Source: Colwellia demingiae (lineage in GTDB: Bacteria > Pseudomonadota > Gammaproteobacteria > Enterobacterales > Alteromonadaceae). From it: DNA of 64,000 bases. Under the pieces are notes generated by a model that was given only the letters and a program-made list of their open reading frames with translations, was not told the DNA's origin and did not search any database. Within the stretch, counting starts at the first letter, position 1; each line of letters begins with the position of its first letter. Shown piece by piece: positions 55,882 to 64,000 of this stretch. The stretch is taken from NCBI RefSeq assembly GCF_007954275.1, contig NZ_VOLT01000004.1, positions 372,001 to 436,000 of the forward strand. The letters are read 5' to 3'. Position numbers and translations under genes: made by a program.

Positions 55882-55978
55882 GTGATTAATATAGTAGTCA
55901 GGTTGATATAGCCACGAATAAAATTAGCAATGTGCAATATAGCCTAAACCTTTTAACTGCGATCAAATTGAGTTTCAA

Positions 55979-57865
55979 ATGACTGACCAATACAATTCCG
56001 ATTCCATTGAAGTACTTAGTGGTCTAGAACCCGTTCGCCGCCGACCAGGTATGTATACCGATACCACTAGACCTAATCATTTAGGTCAAGAGGTTATTGA
56101 TAACTCAGTGGATGAAGCGCTTGCAGGTCACGCACAAAACATTAGTGTTATTTTAGAAAAAGATCAGTCCCTTGAAATAATTGATGATGGCCGTGGTATG
56201 CCTACCGACATTCATCCTGAAGAGGGCGTGTCAGGGGTTGAGCTTATTTTCTGTAAGTTGCATGCTGGTGGTAAATTTTCTAATAAAAGTTATCAGTTCT
56301 CAGGTGGTTTGCATGGTGTTGGTATTTCCGTGGTTAATGCCTTATCAACGCGTGTTGATGTCAGTGTTAGGCGAAACAGTAAAGTCTATGAAATGGCATT
56401 TGAAAATGGTGATAAAGTTGAAGAACTACGAGAAACAGGCACGGTAGGAAAAAGAAACACAGGCACAAGTGTTAAATTTTGGCCTGATGCAAGCTATTTT
56501 GATACGGCTAAATTTTCGGTACGTCACCTCACGCATTTACTTAAAGCTAAAGCGGTATTATGCCCAGGCTTAACGATTAAGTTTCATGATAAAATAGAAG
56601 ACAAAAAATATCAGTGGTGTTATGAAGATGGTCTTACCGATTACCTAAAAGATTCAGTAAAAGACTATGTTTCATTACCTGAAGACCCTTTTGTGGGCAG
56701 TTTTACTTCACAACATGAAGCGGCTGATTGGGCTGTTACTTGGTTACCGGAAGGTGGTGAAAGTATAGGTGAAAGTTATGTTAACTTAATTCCAACCATT
56801 GCCGGCGGTACACATGTTAATGGCATGCGCCAAGGGCTACTTGAATCGATGCGAGAATTTTGTGAGTTTCGCAATCTATTGCCACGCGGTGTCAAACTAA
56901 CACCTGATGATATCTGGGATAAATGTAGTTATATCCTATCTATTAAGATGCAAGACCCACAGTTTGCTGGGCAAACCAAAGAACGATTATCGTCACGTCA
57001 ATGTGCCGCTTTTGTCACAGGCGTAGTAAAAGATGCTTTTAGTTTATGGCTAAACGAGCACACAGATAAAGCTGAGTTATTGGCTGATTTTTGCATTAAT
57101 AACGCCCAAAAACGTATGCGTGCTAGTAAAAAAGTAGTCCGTAAAAAAATCACTCAAGGACCTGCTTTACCTGGTAAGTTAACTGATTGCGGTAGCCAAG
57201 ATTTAGCTCGTACCGAATTGTTTTTAGTCGAAGGTGACTCCGCTGGCGGTAGTGCTAAACAAGCAAGAGATCGAGAGTTTCAGGCGATAATGCCACTTAG
57301 AGGTAAAATTCTAAACACCTGGGAAGTCGATTCAGGACAAATTCTTGCTTCGCAAGAAGTACATGATATTTCCGTCGCTTTGGGCATTGATCCAGATAAC
57401 GATGATTTATCTGAATTACGTTACGGTAAAATTTGTATCTTAGCGGATGCCGATTCCGATGGATTACATATTGCGACCTTGTTATGTGCTTTATTTATGC
57501 AACACTTTCTACCTTTGGTACAAGCTGGCCATGTATATGTAGCTATGCCGCCGCTCTATCGCATAGATATCGGGAAAGAAGTTTTCTACGCATTAGACGA
57601 AGCGGAAAAAGACGGTATTTTGGACCGAATTGAAGCAGAGAAGAAACGTGGTAAGGTAAACGTGCAACGCTTTAAAGGTTTGGGTGAAATGAACCCTCCG
57701 CAGTTGCGTGAAACTACCATGGATCCTAATACCCGTCGATTAGTACAATTAACCGTTGATGAACATAGTGAAACGATGGAACTCATGGATATGCTACTTT
57801 CTAAAAAGCGCAGTCCAGACAGAAAAATTTGGCTGCAAAGTAAAGGTGATATGGCGATTGTTTAA
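55979..57865 (+). CDS. parE: DNA topoisomerase IV subunit B
   Basis: 628 residues, normal length. GHKL ATPase: EVIDNSVDEALAGHA (Asn for Mg-ATP), IDDGRGMPTDIHP, FSGGLHGVGISVVNALS. Toprim: LVEGDSAGGSAKQARDRE and LADADSDGLHIATLL, with QRFKGLGEMNPPQLRETTMD. It decatenates daughter chromosomes with ParC, which is not in this window. GyrB-type insertions are absent, supporting ParE. Confidence 0.96.
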   Translation: MTDQYNSDSIEVLSGLEPVRRRPGMYTDTTRPNHLGQEVIDNSVDEALAGHAQNISVILEKDQSLEIIDDGRGMPTDIHPEEGVSGVELIFCKLHAGGKFSNKSYQFSGGLHGVGISVVNALSTRVDVSVRRNSKVYEMAFENGDKVEELRETGTVGKRNTGTSVKFWPDASYFDTAKFSVRHLTHLLKAKAVLCPGLTIKFHDKIEDKKYQWCYEDGLTDYLKDSVKDYVSLPEDPFVGSFTSQHEAADWAVTWLPEGGESIGESYVNLIPTIAGGTHVNGMRQGLLESMREFCEFRNLLPRGVKLTPDDIWDKCSYILSIKMQDPQFAGQTKERLSSRQCAAFVTGVVKDAFSLWLNEHTDKAELLADFCINNAQKRMRASKKVVRKKITQGPALPGKLTDCGSQDLARTELFLVEGDSAGGSAKQARDREFQAIMPLRGKILNTWEVDSGQILASQEVHDISVALGIDPDNDDLSELRYGKICILADADSDGLHIATLLCALFMQHFLPLVQAGHVYVAMPPLYRIDIGKEVFYALDEAEKDGILDRIEAEKKRGKVNVQRFKGLGEMNPPQLRETTMDPNTRRLVQLTVDEHSETMELMDMLLSKKRSPDRKIWLQSKGDMAIV

Positions 57866-57930
57866 AGTTAACATAGATATAAGTTAGCCATAAGTTTGCT
57901 GTAAGTGTAATTCAATAATAGGGAGAGGAA

Positions 57931-58308
57931 ATGAATACAGAGCATATTCCAGGGTATTTGGCTGGCGCTAATAGTGATCCTTTAATGGTTGTAATGGCTG
58001 TTATTCTTATCGTTATAGTTTTAATCGCTGGTGTTTTCTACTTTAAATTACATGCGGTACCTGAGCATATTGCTCACGGGAAAAATCATACACAAATACA
58101 GCTGATCACAATATTAACTATTTTAGCTTTATTTACTCATAACAATATTTTTTGGGTTGCAGCTTTGGTTTTAGCCGTTGTTGAACTACCTGACTTTTTA
58201 ACCCCTTTACAATCTATTGCTAAGTCTTTAGCGACTATTGCTCAAAGTAAAGAGCAAAAAACACAGAAAAAGACTGAAGATACAGTAGCAGTAAAGGAGG
58301 ATAATTAA
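57931..58308 (+). CDS. Small two-helix membrane protein, HlyD partner
   Basis: 125 residues with membrane segments near 18-41 and 58-82 and a Lys/Glu-rich tail. Its stop directly abuts the ATG of the next gene. This resembles the E. coli yiaW-yiaV pair (DUF3302 plus HlyD-type protein), although I cannot confirm the family from sequence alone. Probably a scaffold for the adaptor. AGGGAGAGGAA gives a strong ribosome site. Confidence 0.68.
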   Translation: MNTEHIPGYLAGANSDPLMVVMAVILIVIVLIAGVFYFKLHAVPEHIAHGKNHTQIQLITILTILALFTHNNIFWVAALVLAVVELPDFLTPLQSIAKSLATIAQSKEQKTQKKTEDTVAVKEDN

Positions 58309-59550
58309 ATGTTAGAAGTTTTACTTTGTTCGCTTATTACTATTTTGCCGGATTATTTATTCCGAAAATATCGCCAAGGTAAGGCTTGGGGAAAAGAAAT
58401 TACCTTTTTCACCATGTGGTACGAGCTACGGTGGGGCATAACAGCCTGTGCGATGTTATCTATATCATTAGTAACGCTAATTTTTTATTATCACCCATCA
58501 ACCACTAACGCTGCACCACTATTTAGAACCGTTTCTATAATGCCGGAGAAAAGTGGCAGGGTTCAGCATGTATTTGTTGAAAATCATCAGGAAATTAAAG
58601 CAGGGACGGCTATTTTTAGCATGTATGATGAATCTCAAATGGCGGCAATTGAACAAGCAGAAGCAAATATCAGGCAAGTTGAGGCTGAGTTTTCTACCGC
58701 CTATGCACAACTTACGGTAGCAAAAAGTAACGTGGAAAAAGCTAGAAGTGCTTACATGCGTTCGAAGAATGAATATGATCGTAAAAAGGAGCTATCACTA
58801 AAAGGTAATAATATTATTAGTGAAAGCGAAGTACAAAAAATGGCTGATACTGTCGCAATAAATGAAGCGGGTTTATCATCATCTTCAGCCAATCAAGTTT
58901 CAGCCCAAGCCGTGATTGATAATATTTTACCGGCAAAAAAAGCCAGCGCAATTGAAGTGTTAGATAGTGCAATTGTTGATGAAGCTAAACGTACTGTTTA
59001 TGCCCATATTGATGGCGAGTTACAGCAGTTCGCGTTGCAACCAGGTGACTTTGTTAATCCAATGATTCGCTCTGCCGGTATGATAGTACCTTCTTCTGGT
59101 GAAGCATCAGGTAGAGAAGCCGTTCAAGCGGGTTTTAACCAATTAGCGGCGAATGTTATTAAAGTAGGTACTTTTGCTGAAATAACGTGTTTATCTAAAC
59201 CTTTTACCATCATTCCTATGAAAGTAGATAGCGTTCAAAGCGTTATTGCAACAGGTCAAGTTAGAACCAATGAGACCTTGTTAGACGTGCAAGAACGTGC
59301 GCGACCAGGCACGCTAACGGTAAGATTAGTACCACTGTATGAAGGTGGGCTTGATGGCGTTATCCCTGGAACAAAATGTGTAGCAAATGCTTATAGTTAT
59401 CATCATGAATTGATTGCCAGCGGAACACTCAGTACTTCAGAGACACTTTATTTACACATGGTTGATGCTGTAGGGGTTGTTCATGCAATTATCCTTCGCA
59501 TGCAAGCCTTGTTATTGCCTGTTAAAGTATTAGTCTTTTCAGGGCATTAA
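58309..59550 (+). CDS. HlyD-family membrane fusion protein
   Basis: 413 residues. One membrane helix (about 45-63), then a lipoyl/barrel half (IMPEKSGRVQHVFVENHQEI), a long coiled hairpin (about 110-190; IEQAEANIRQVEAEFSTAYA) and the returning barrel part (ARPGTLTVRLVPLYEGGLDG). Such periplasmic adaptors link inner-membrane pumps to TolC. No transporter gene accompanies it, so the partner pump is encoded elsewhere or the protein works alone, as proposed for YibH/YiaV types. AAAGGAGG precedes the ATG; translation is coupled to the upstream gene. Confidence 0.82.
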   Translation: MLEVLLCSLITILPDYLFRKYRQGKAWGKEITFFTMWYELRWGITACAMLSISLVTLIFYYHPSTTNAAPLFRTVSIMPEKSGRVQHVFVENHQEIKAGTAIFSMYDESQMAAIEQAEANIRQVEAEFSTAYAQLTVAKSNVEKARSAYMRSKNEYDRKKELSLKGNNIISESEVQKMADTVAINEAGLSSSSANQVSAQAVIDNILPAKKASAIEVLDSAIVDEAKRTVYAHIDGELQQFALQPGDFVNPMIRSAGMIVPSSGEASGREAVQAGFNQLAANVIKVGTFAEITCLSKPFTIIPMKVDSVQSVIATGQVRTNETLLDVQERARPGTLTVRLVPLYEGGLDGVIPGTKCVANAYSYHHELIASGTLSTSETLYLHMVDAVGVVHAIILRMQALLLPVKVLVFSGH

Positions 59551-59617
59551 ACTCCTAAGTGAAAGTGATTAATTTTTGTCATAAAATTGTCATATAGGTG
59601 TAATATAGTTAAATTCG

Positions 59618-59645
59618 AAAATCCTCTTTATAGAGGATTTTTTTT
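59618..59645 (+). terminator. Terminator after the HlyD gene
   Basis: AAAATCCTCT and AGAGGATTTT form a ten-base perfect stem with loop TTAT, followed by TTTTT. It lies 68 bases past the stop. Confidence 0.92.
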
Positions 59646-59736
59646 ATGGCTTAAATAACTAATGTTAGCTAACTTTTAATAAAAGAATATTGCTTAAGAC
59701 AATACTGGGCAGTAACAATAGAGACGAGTTGAAAAA

Positions 59737-60792
59737 ATGACAATTAAAGTAGGTATAAACGGCTTTGGTCGTATGGGGAGATTGATATTACGCGCTGCAT
59801 GGCATTGGCCTGAGGTTAAATTTGTGCAAATTAATGACCCTGCTGGCGATGCACCTACACTTGCTCACCTACTTAATTTTGACTCTATTCATGGTCGTTG
59901 GCAGCACGAAGCTACAGCTGAAAACAAGTTAATGAATATTGAAGGCAGTTCTTTAACCGTAAGCCAGAATTTTGATATAGCTGAAACAGATTGGTCTGGT
60001 TGTGACCTTGTCATTGAAGCATCGGGAGTGATGCGTGATAAAGAAAAGCTACAGACTTATTTTACGCAAGGTGTAAAAAAAGTACTTGTCACAGCGCCGA
60101 TGAAATTGGCGGATGATGGCTCTGATAGCGATATAGTCAATATTGTTATGGGCGTTAATCAACATTTATATCAAGTTAATGAACATAGTATTGTCACTGG
60201 CGCTTCATGTACCACCAACTGTTTGGCCCCAGTTGTTAAAGTTTTGCAAGAATTTGTCGGTATAAAGCATGGCAGTATGACCACCATTCATGATATTACC
60301 AACACCCAAACTATTTTAGATGCCCCACATAAAGATTTACGTCGCGCACGAGCTTGTGGTCAATCATTAATTCCAACCACAACGGGATCTGCGAAAGCCA
60401 TCACTGATATTTTTCCTGAGTTAAAAGGAAAATTAAATGGTCATGCTGTTAGAGTTCCATTAGCAAACGCCTCATTAACCGATTGTGTTTTTGAGATGCA
60501 ACGTGATGTCAGCGTTGAAGAAATAAATCAGTTAATGTCTGATGCAGCCCAAGGTGAACTAAAGGGGATTTTGGGCTATGAAACTAAGCCCTTAGTGTCA
60601 GTTGACTATAAAACTGATGCCAGGTCGTGTGTCGTTGATGCTTTATCAACAATGGTAATTAATGGTAGCCAGTTGAAAATGTATTTATGGTATGACAATG
60701 AGTGGGGTTACGCGAATCGCACGGCGGAATTAATGAAATTAATGGCAAACAGTTTAAGTACTGTTGCTAAAACCAGCATTAACGAATCATAG
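59737..60792 (+). CDS. gapdh (ars type): ArsJ-associated glyceraldehyde-3-phosphate dehydrogenase
   Basis: 351 residues. NAD-binding [16 protein letters not shown] (5-20) and the catalytic C158 in ASCTTNC; later NEWGYANR. The N-terminal details ([27 protein letters not shown]-type HDITNTQ) and the next gene mark it as the form paired with ArsJ. It uses arsenate in place of phosphate to make 1-arseno-3-phosphoglycerate, which ArsJ exports. As a housekeeping glycolytic GAPDH it would usually stand alone or with pgk. Strong terminator upstream, so it has its own promoter in 59646-59736. Confidence 0.82.
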   Translation: MTIKVGINGFGRMGRLILRAAWHWPEVKFVQINDPAGDAPTLAHLLNFDSIHGRWQHEATAENKLMNIEGSSLTVSQNFDIAETDWSGCDLVIEASGVMRDKEKLQTYFTQGVKKVLVTAPMKLADDGSDSDIVNIVMGVNQHLYQVNEHSIVTGASCTTNCLAPVVKVLQEFVGIKHGSMTTIHDITNTQTILDAPHKDLRRARACGQSLIPTTTGSAKAITDIFPELKGKLNGHAVRVPLANASLTDCVFEMQRDVSVEEINQLMSDAAQGELKGILGYETKPLVSVDYKTDARSCVVDALSTMVINGSQLKMYLWYDNEWGYANRTAELMKLMANSLSTVAKTSINES

Positions 60793-60793
60793 T

Positions 60794-62020
60794 TTGGCTT
60801 TACTTAGTTCTTTGCCAGTATCAGTAAAAAAATACATCGCTATCACCGCTAACTATTGGGCATTTACGTTGACTGATGGCGCATTACGTATGTTGGTGTT
60901 GCTGTATTTTTACCAGCTAGGTTATAGCCCATTTGCGTTAGCGACATTATTCATTCTTTATGAAGTCTTTGGTGTTGTCACTAATCTTGTTGGTGGCTGG
61001 CTCGGTGCTCGCATTGGTTTAAATAAAACCATGTTAATCGGCATCGTTATACAAGTTTTAGCTTTATTGATGTTGGCGCTGCCGAGCGAGTACTTAAGTG
61101 TTGCTTATGTCATGTTTGCGCAAGCATTATCAGGTATCGCCAAGGATCTGAATAAAATGAGCGCCAAGTCGAGCATAAAGTTGCTGGTAACTAAGGTAAA
61201 TAAGGAAGAGGCACAAAGTAAACTATTCACTTGGGTGGCGTTACTCACAGGTTCAAAAAACACGCTAAAAGGTGTCGGTTTTTTTCTAGGTGGTTTATTA
61301 CTCACTACCTTTGATTTTCAAGTTGCGGTACTCTTAATGGCAATGTCATTAGCTTTTGTTGCTTTATGCACGTACCCAATGTTACGTGGTGAGATTGGTA
61401 AAACTCGCTATAAAGCAAAATTTAGTCAGTTATTTTCAAAGAATGCATCATTAAACTCTTTATCCGCGGCGCGTTTATTCCTATTCGCTGGTCGTGATGT
61501 CTGGTTTGTTATCGCTTTACCTGTTTATTTGGCAAGTCAATTACAATGGCAGCACCAAGCTGTAGGTACTTTTCTCGCTTGTTGGATAATCTTCTACGGC
61601 ATCATTCAAGCCAATGCTCCAACAATCCTGAGTTTTTTTATTGGCGATGTTGAAAAAACTTCACTTCAGCAAGTAACGCTTTGGTCGGTATTACTGGTGC
61701 TGGTAACCTTGGTTTTATGTATTGCTGTCTACCTTTTTCCGCAAAATAATGAAGTACTGGTAATCGGCCTATTTATATTTGGTGCAGCATTTGCTATGAA
61801 TTCATCGCTGCATAGTTACCTTATTGTCGCCCTTGCGAGAGAGGATGGAGTCTCAATAGACGTTGGCTTTTATTATATGGCCAATGCCATGGGCAGGTTA
61901 GTTGGCACCATGCTTTCAGGCGTGATTTATCAGCAGTTTGGTTTATTAGCCTGCATGTCTTTTGCTCTACTATTAACATCACTAGCCAGTTACTTTATTC
62001 GAAAAATAGCTAATATCTAA
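60794..62020 (+). CDS. arsJ: ArsJ organoarsenical exporter (MFS)
   Basis: About 408 residues, 10-12 membrane helices. The start ANYWAFTLTDGALRMLVLLY and the following FGVVTNLVGGWLGARIGLNK are characteristic of ArsJ. It exports 1-arseno-3-phosphoglycerate, which breaks down to arsenate outside, giving arsenate resistance. There is no ATG: TTG 60794 lies one base after the GAPDH stop and TTG 60764 would overlap it; 60812 is another TTG. Coupling to GAPDH is clear whichever is used. No ArsR, ArsC or ArsB gene is in the window. Confidence 0.85.
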   Translation: MALLSSLPVSVKKYIAITANYWAFTLTDGALRMLVLLYFYQLGYSPFALATLFILYEVFGVVTNLVGGWLGARIGLNKTMLIGIVIQVLALLMLALPSEYLSVAYVMFAQALSGIAKDLNKMSAKSSIKLLVTKVNKEEAQSKLFTWVALLTGSKNTLKGVGFFLGGLLLTTFDFQVAVLLMAMSLAFVALCTYPMLRGEIGKTRYKAKFSQLFSKNASLNSLSAARLFLFAGRDVWFVIALPVYLASQLQWQHQAVGTFLACWIIFYGIIQANAPTILSFFIGDVEKTSLQQVTLWSVLLVLVTLVLCIAVYLFPQNNEVLVIGLFIFGAAFAMNSSLHSYLIVALAREDGVSIDVGFYYMANAMGRLVGTMLSGVIYQQFGLLACMSFALLLTSLASYFIRKIANI

Positions 62021-62112
62021 AAGTTACGGTTTAACTCTCAGCTAAAATAGTTTTATACTGCTTTCATCGCATTTATCGATGAATGCAGACCGGCTTATTA
62101 AGGAATTAGTGT

Positions 62113-64000
62113 TTGTTGTGTTTTGCTAAAAAAATATCCCATGCGATAGGGATCGTTATCAGTGTAGTTTTTTACCTTATTTCGATGGCTGTTATCGCCC
62201 AAGAAACGGTCAATGTTAAGCAATTTAATCTAGTTGCTGAGCAAGTAAAAGAATTGAAAAAGACCGATCTAGTACTTTCCCTTAAACAATTAACTACTTT
62301 TGAAAGCTTGCTAAGTGCGCTCACTGTTGAACAAAATTTGGTTTACTTCAAACTACTTGCGGAAATACAAATTGAACAAAATAGATATAGTGCAGCTAAA
62401 AAAACAGCAAATGAAGGGCTCTCCATAGGGAAGAGACTTGCCAGTCCAAGCATATTAATGAGTGAACTATTGTATTTGAGAGGATTTGCTTTTGAAAGTT
62501 TAGGCAATATTCCTCGAGCAACTAAAGAGTATAAAAAAGGCTTGGAAGTTGCGGAGTCTTTACACAACAAAATACAAGTTGCTCTCGGGCTTATCAACTT
62601 AGGCGCTATTGCCTATTTAACGGATAACTATAAACGTTCTTTAATTTTGCTTAATGATGCTTATAACATTGCTGGACAAACGGATGATGAAGAGCTTAAA
62701 GGTACTGCTAATACTGAATTGGGTATTCTCTATTCTTTGTTACGACAAAGTGATCAGTCTATGGCTTATTATCAGCAGTCATATATACACTTCAAAAAAG
62801 CTGGCTTGTTATTATCTGCACATAATAGTTTGCATAACATTGCCATCACTCATATTCGTGAAAAACGTTACGAACAAGCAATAACAGTCTTTAAAACGAT
62901 AATCGCTGAATCAAATAAAGATACCTCAAGTGACAGTATGTTCACTGTTTATTCTGGCATGGCTTGGGCTCATTTAAAAAAAACAGATAGTAATATTGAT
63001 GCAGCGCATCAATATTTATTGATGGCCAAACAGTATTTAGAGTTCACTGAGAAAGTCGATTATCGCTTACAGTTTTATTTTGACGAAGCGAGTGTTTTAT
63101 ATAAATTAGAACGCTATGATGAAGTGCTGATAAGTATAGCTCGTATTGAAAAAATATTAGTTAATCATCAGGATATGCCTCGAAGAAAAAGAAAAGGTTA
63201 TGTCAATATCATCAACCTTAAAGCCAAGGTGTTTTACAAGCAAGAAAAGTTTAAACAAGCTTACGAGACAAAATCTAGAGTGATCGCGTTAACAGACAAG
63301 CTCTATGAAAATGAAGATAATCGCTCTATTGCAAAAGTTCGTCTAAAGCTTGAAGCAGAGCAGGCAGATAAACAAAATGAGATATTAAACAACCAAAAAA
63401 GCCGTTATGAAGCCAGCTTCAATGAAGCAAAGTTAGAGAATGAAGAACAGCGAATATATCTAGTTATTAGTGCTTTGCTTGCTTTAGCTTTTGCTTGGGT
63501 TTTAGTTAAATTAATTCAAAGCCAGCACAAGCTTAAAGTCGCCTTGAACGTTGATAAACTTACCGAGACGGCTAACAGACGTAGCTTAATGGTAAAATCT
63601 CAACAGGCATTTGAATTAGCACAAACCAAACAATCTCATTTGAGTCTAATGATGATTGATATCGATCATTTTAAAAGTATTAATGACAGCTTAGGCCATA
63701 GCATTGGTGATGAAGTTTTAGCTAAAGTTGCTTTTATAGGCGCTAATATGATGCGAAAGAATGATGTTTTTGGTCGTTTTAGCGGTGGAGAGTTTATGGT
63801 GTGTTTACCAAAAACCAACATGAAGTCGGCAATGGAAACAGCGGAGTGTATTCGCGCTTCTATTGATGAACACACATGGCAGCTTAACAATCTTGAGAAA
63901 GTTAGCGTCAGTATTGGTGTTGCTACACTAACTGATGATAGGGAGTTAATCAGTTTAGTAACGAGAGCCGAGGAACAACTTTATCAAGCTAAAGCGTCGG
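62113..64000 (+). CDS. TPR-sensor diguanylate cyclase (runs off right edge)
   Basis: At least 629 residues, stop not reached. The start is TTG 62113 with AAGGA eight bases upstream; no ATG is near. Hydrophobic signal or anchor at about 10-32, then TPR-type repeats through about 400 (NLGAIAYLTDNYKRSLILLN and others), a coiled coil (about 410-450), a membrane helix (IYLVISALLALAFAWVLVKL) and a GGDEF domain. The active site reads GRFSGGEF, with DKLTETANRR at the start of the domain, so it should make cyclic di-GMP. The sensed signal is probably periplasmic, bound by the TPR part. The last residues seen are AEEQLYQAKAS, near the domain end. Confidence 0.88.
   Translation, partial: MLCFAKKISHAIGIVISVVFYLISMAVIAQETVNVKQFNLVAEQVKELKKTDLVLSLKQLTTFESLLSALTVEQNLVYFKLLAEIQIEQNRYSAAKKTANEGLSIGKRLASPSILMSELLYLRGFAFESLGNIPRATKEYKKGLEVAESLHNKIQVALGLINLGAIAYLTDNYKRSLILLNDAYNIAGQTDDEELKGTANTELGILYSLLRQSDQSMAYYQQSYIHFKKAGLLLSAHNSLHNIAITHIREKRYEQAITVFKTIIAESNKDTSSDSMFTVYSGMAWAHLKKTDSNIDAAHQYLLMAKQYLEFTEKVDYRLQFYFDEASVLYKLERYDEVLISIARIEKILVNHQDMPRRKRKGYVNIINLKAKVFYKQEKFKQAYETKSRVIALTDKLYENEDNRSIAKVRLKLEAEQADKQNEILNNQKSRYEASFNEAKLENEEQRIYLVISALLALAFAWVLVKLIQSQHKLKVALNVDKLTETANRRSLMVKSQQAFELAQTKQSHLSLMMIDIDHFKSINDSLGHSIGDEVLAKVAFIGANMMRKNDVFGRFSGGEFMVCLPKTNMKSAMETAECIRASIDEHTWQLNNLEKVSVSIGVATLTDDRELISLVTRAEEQLYQAKAS

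Overview
The window is about 64 kb of AT-rich chromosomal DNA from a gammaproteobacterium. Gene order (tolC-nudF-yqiB-cpdA-yqiA-parE, glnE, cca, leuABCD with a leucine leader peptide), protein style and low GC point to a marine Alteromonadales member, most likely Colwellia or a close relative. That assignment is inference from memory of these families, not a search. I saw no tRNA, rRNA, CRISPR array, integrase or transposase gene.

Layout. 1-3.7 kb: small hypothetical genes, a TPR protein and a GNAT acetyltransferase. 3.8-17.3 kb: a cytochrome cd1 denitrification locus. nirC-nirF-nirDL-nirG-nirH-nirJ-nirE-nirN run leftward and encode heme d1 synthesis and its cytochromes. A membrane-anchored hemerythrin lies between them and the rightward nirS (nitrite reductase) and a NapC/NirT-type multiheme quinol dehydrogenase with an extra C-terminal cytochrome domain. 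FNR/Dnr-type boxes sit in front of nirC and nirS, so the locus should respond to anoxia or NO. 17.5-25 kb: VF530 protein, AlkB-like dioxygenase, a hypothetical gene, cca, a Fur-boxed TonB receptor broken by one in-frame TGA, and a GspA-GspB fusion. 25.1-30.2 kb: leuLABCD with attenuator. 30.4-35.2 kb: surface polymer genes (CDP-glycerol-type transferase, glycerol-3-phosphate cytidylyltransferase, Wzi, a glycosyltransferase). 35.3-39.1 kb: YgiM, YgiF, an L,D-transpeptidase and an Lpp-like lipoprotein that is its plausible substrate.

39.2-45.4 kb is the most interesting stretch. It holds a leftward set of lipoprotein, double-DUF350 membrane protein, membrane-fused aminopropyltransferase, DUF2170, PspA, DUF2491 and a ribbon-helix-helix protein. 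One palindrome, GACATAwTATGTC, occurs three times in front of its two transcription units and was noticed nowhere else in the window. This looks like a self-regulated envelope-stress and polyamine module.

45.5-62 kb: glnE, a TcpQ-like protein, LpxL, a glycosyltransferase, tolC, the nudF-yqiB-cpdA-yqiA-parE series, a two-gene HlyD-type exporter part, and a GAPDH-arsJ pair for arsenate detoxification without the usual ars regulator. A TPR-GGDEF diguanylate cyclase runs off the right edge.
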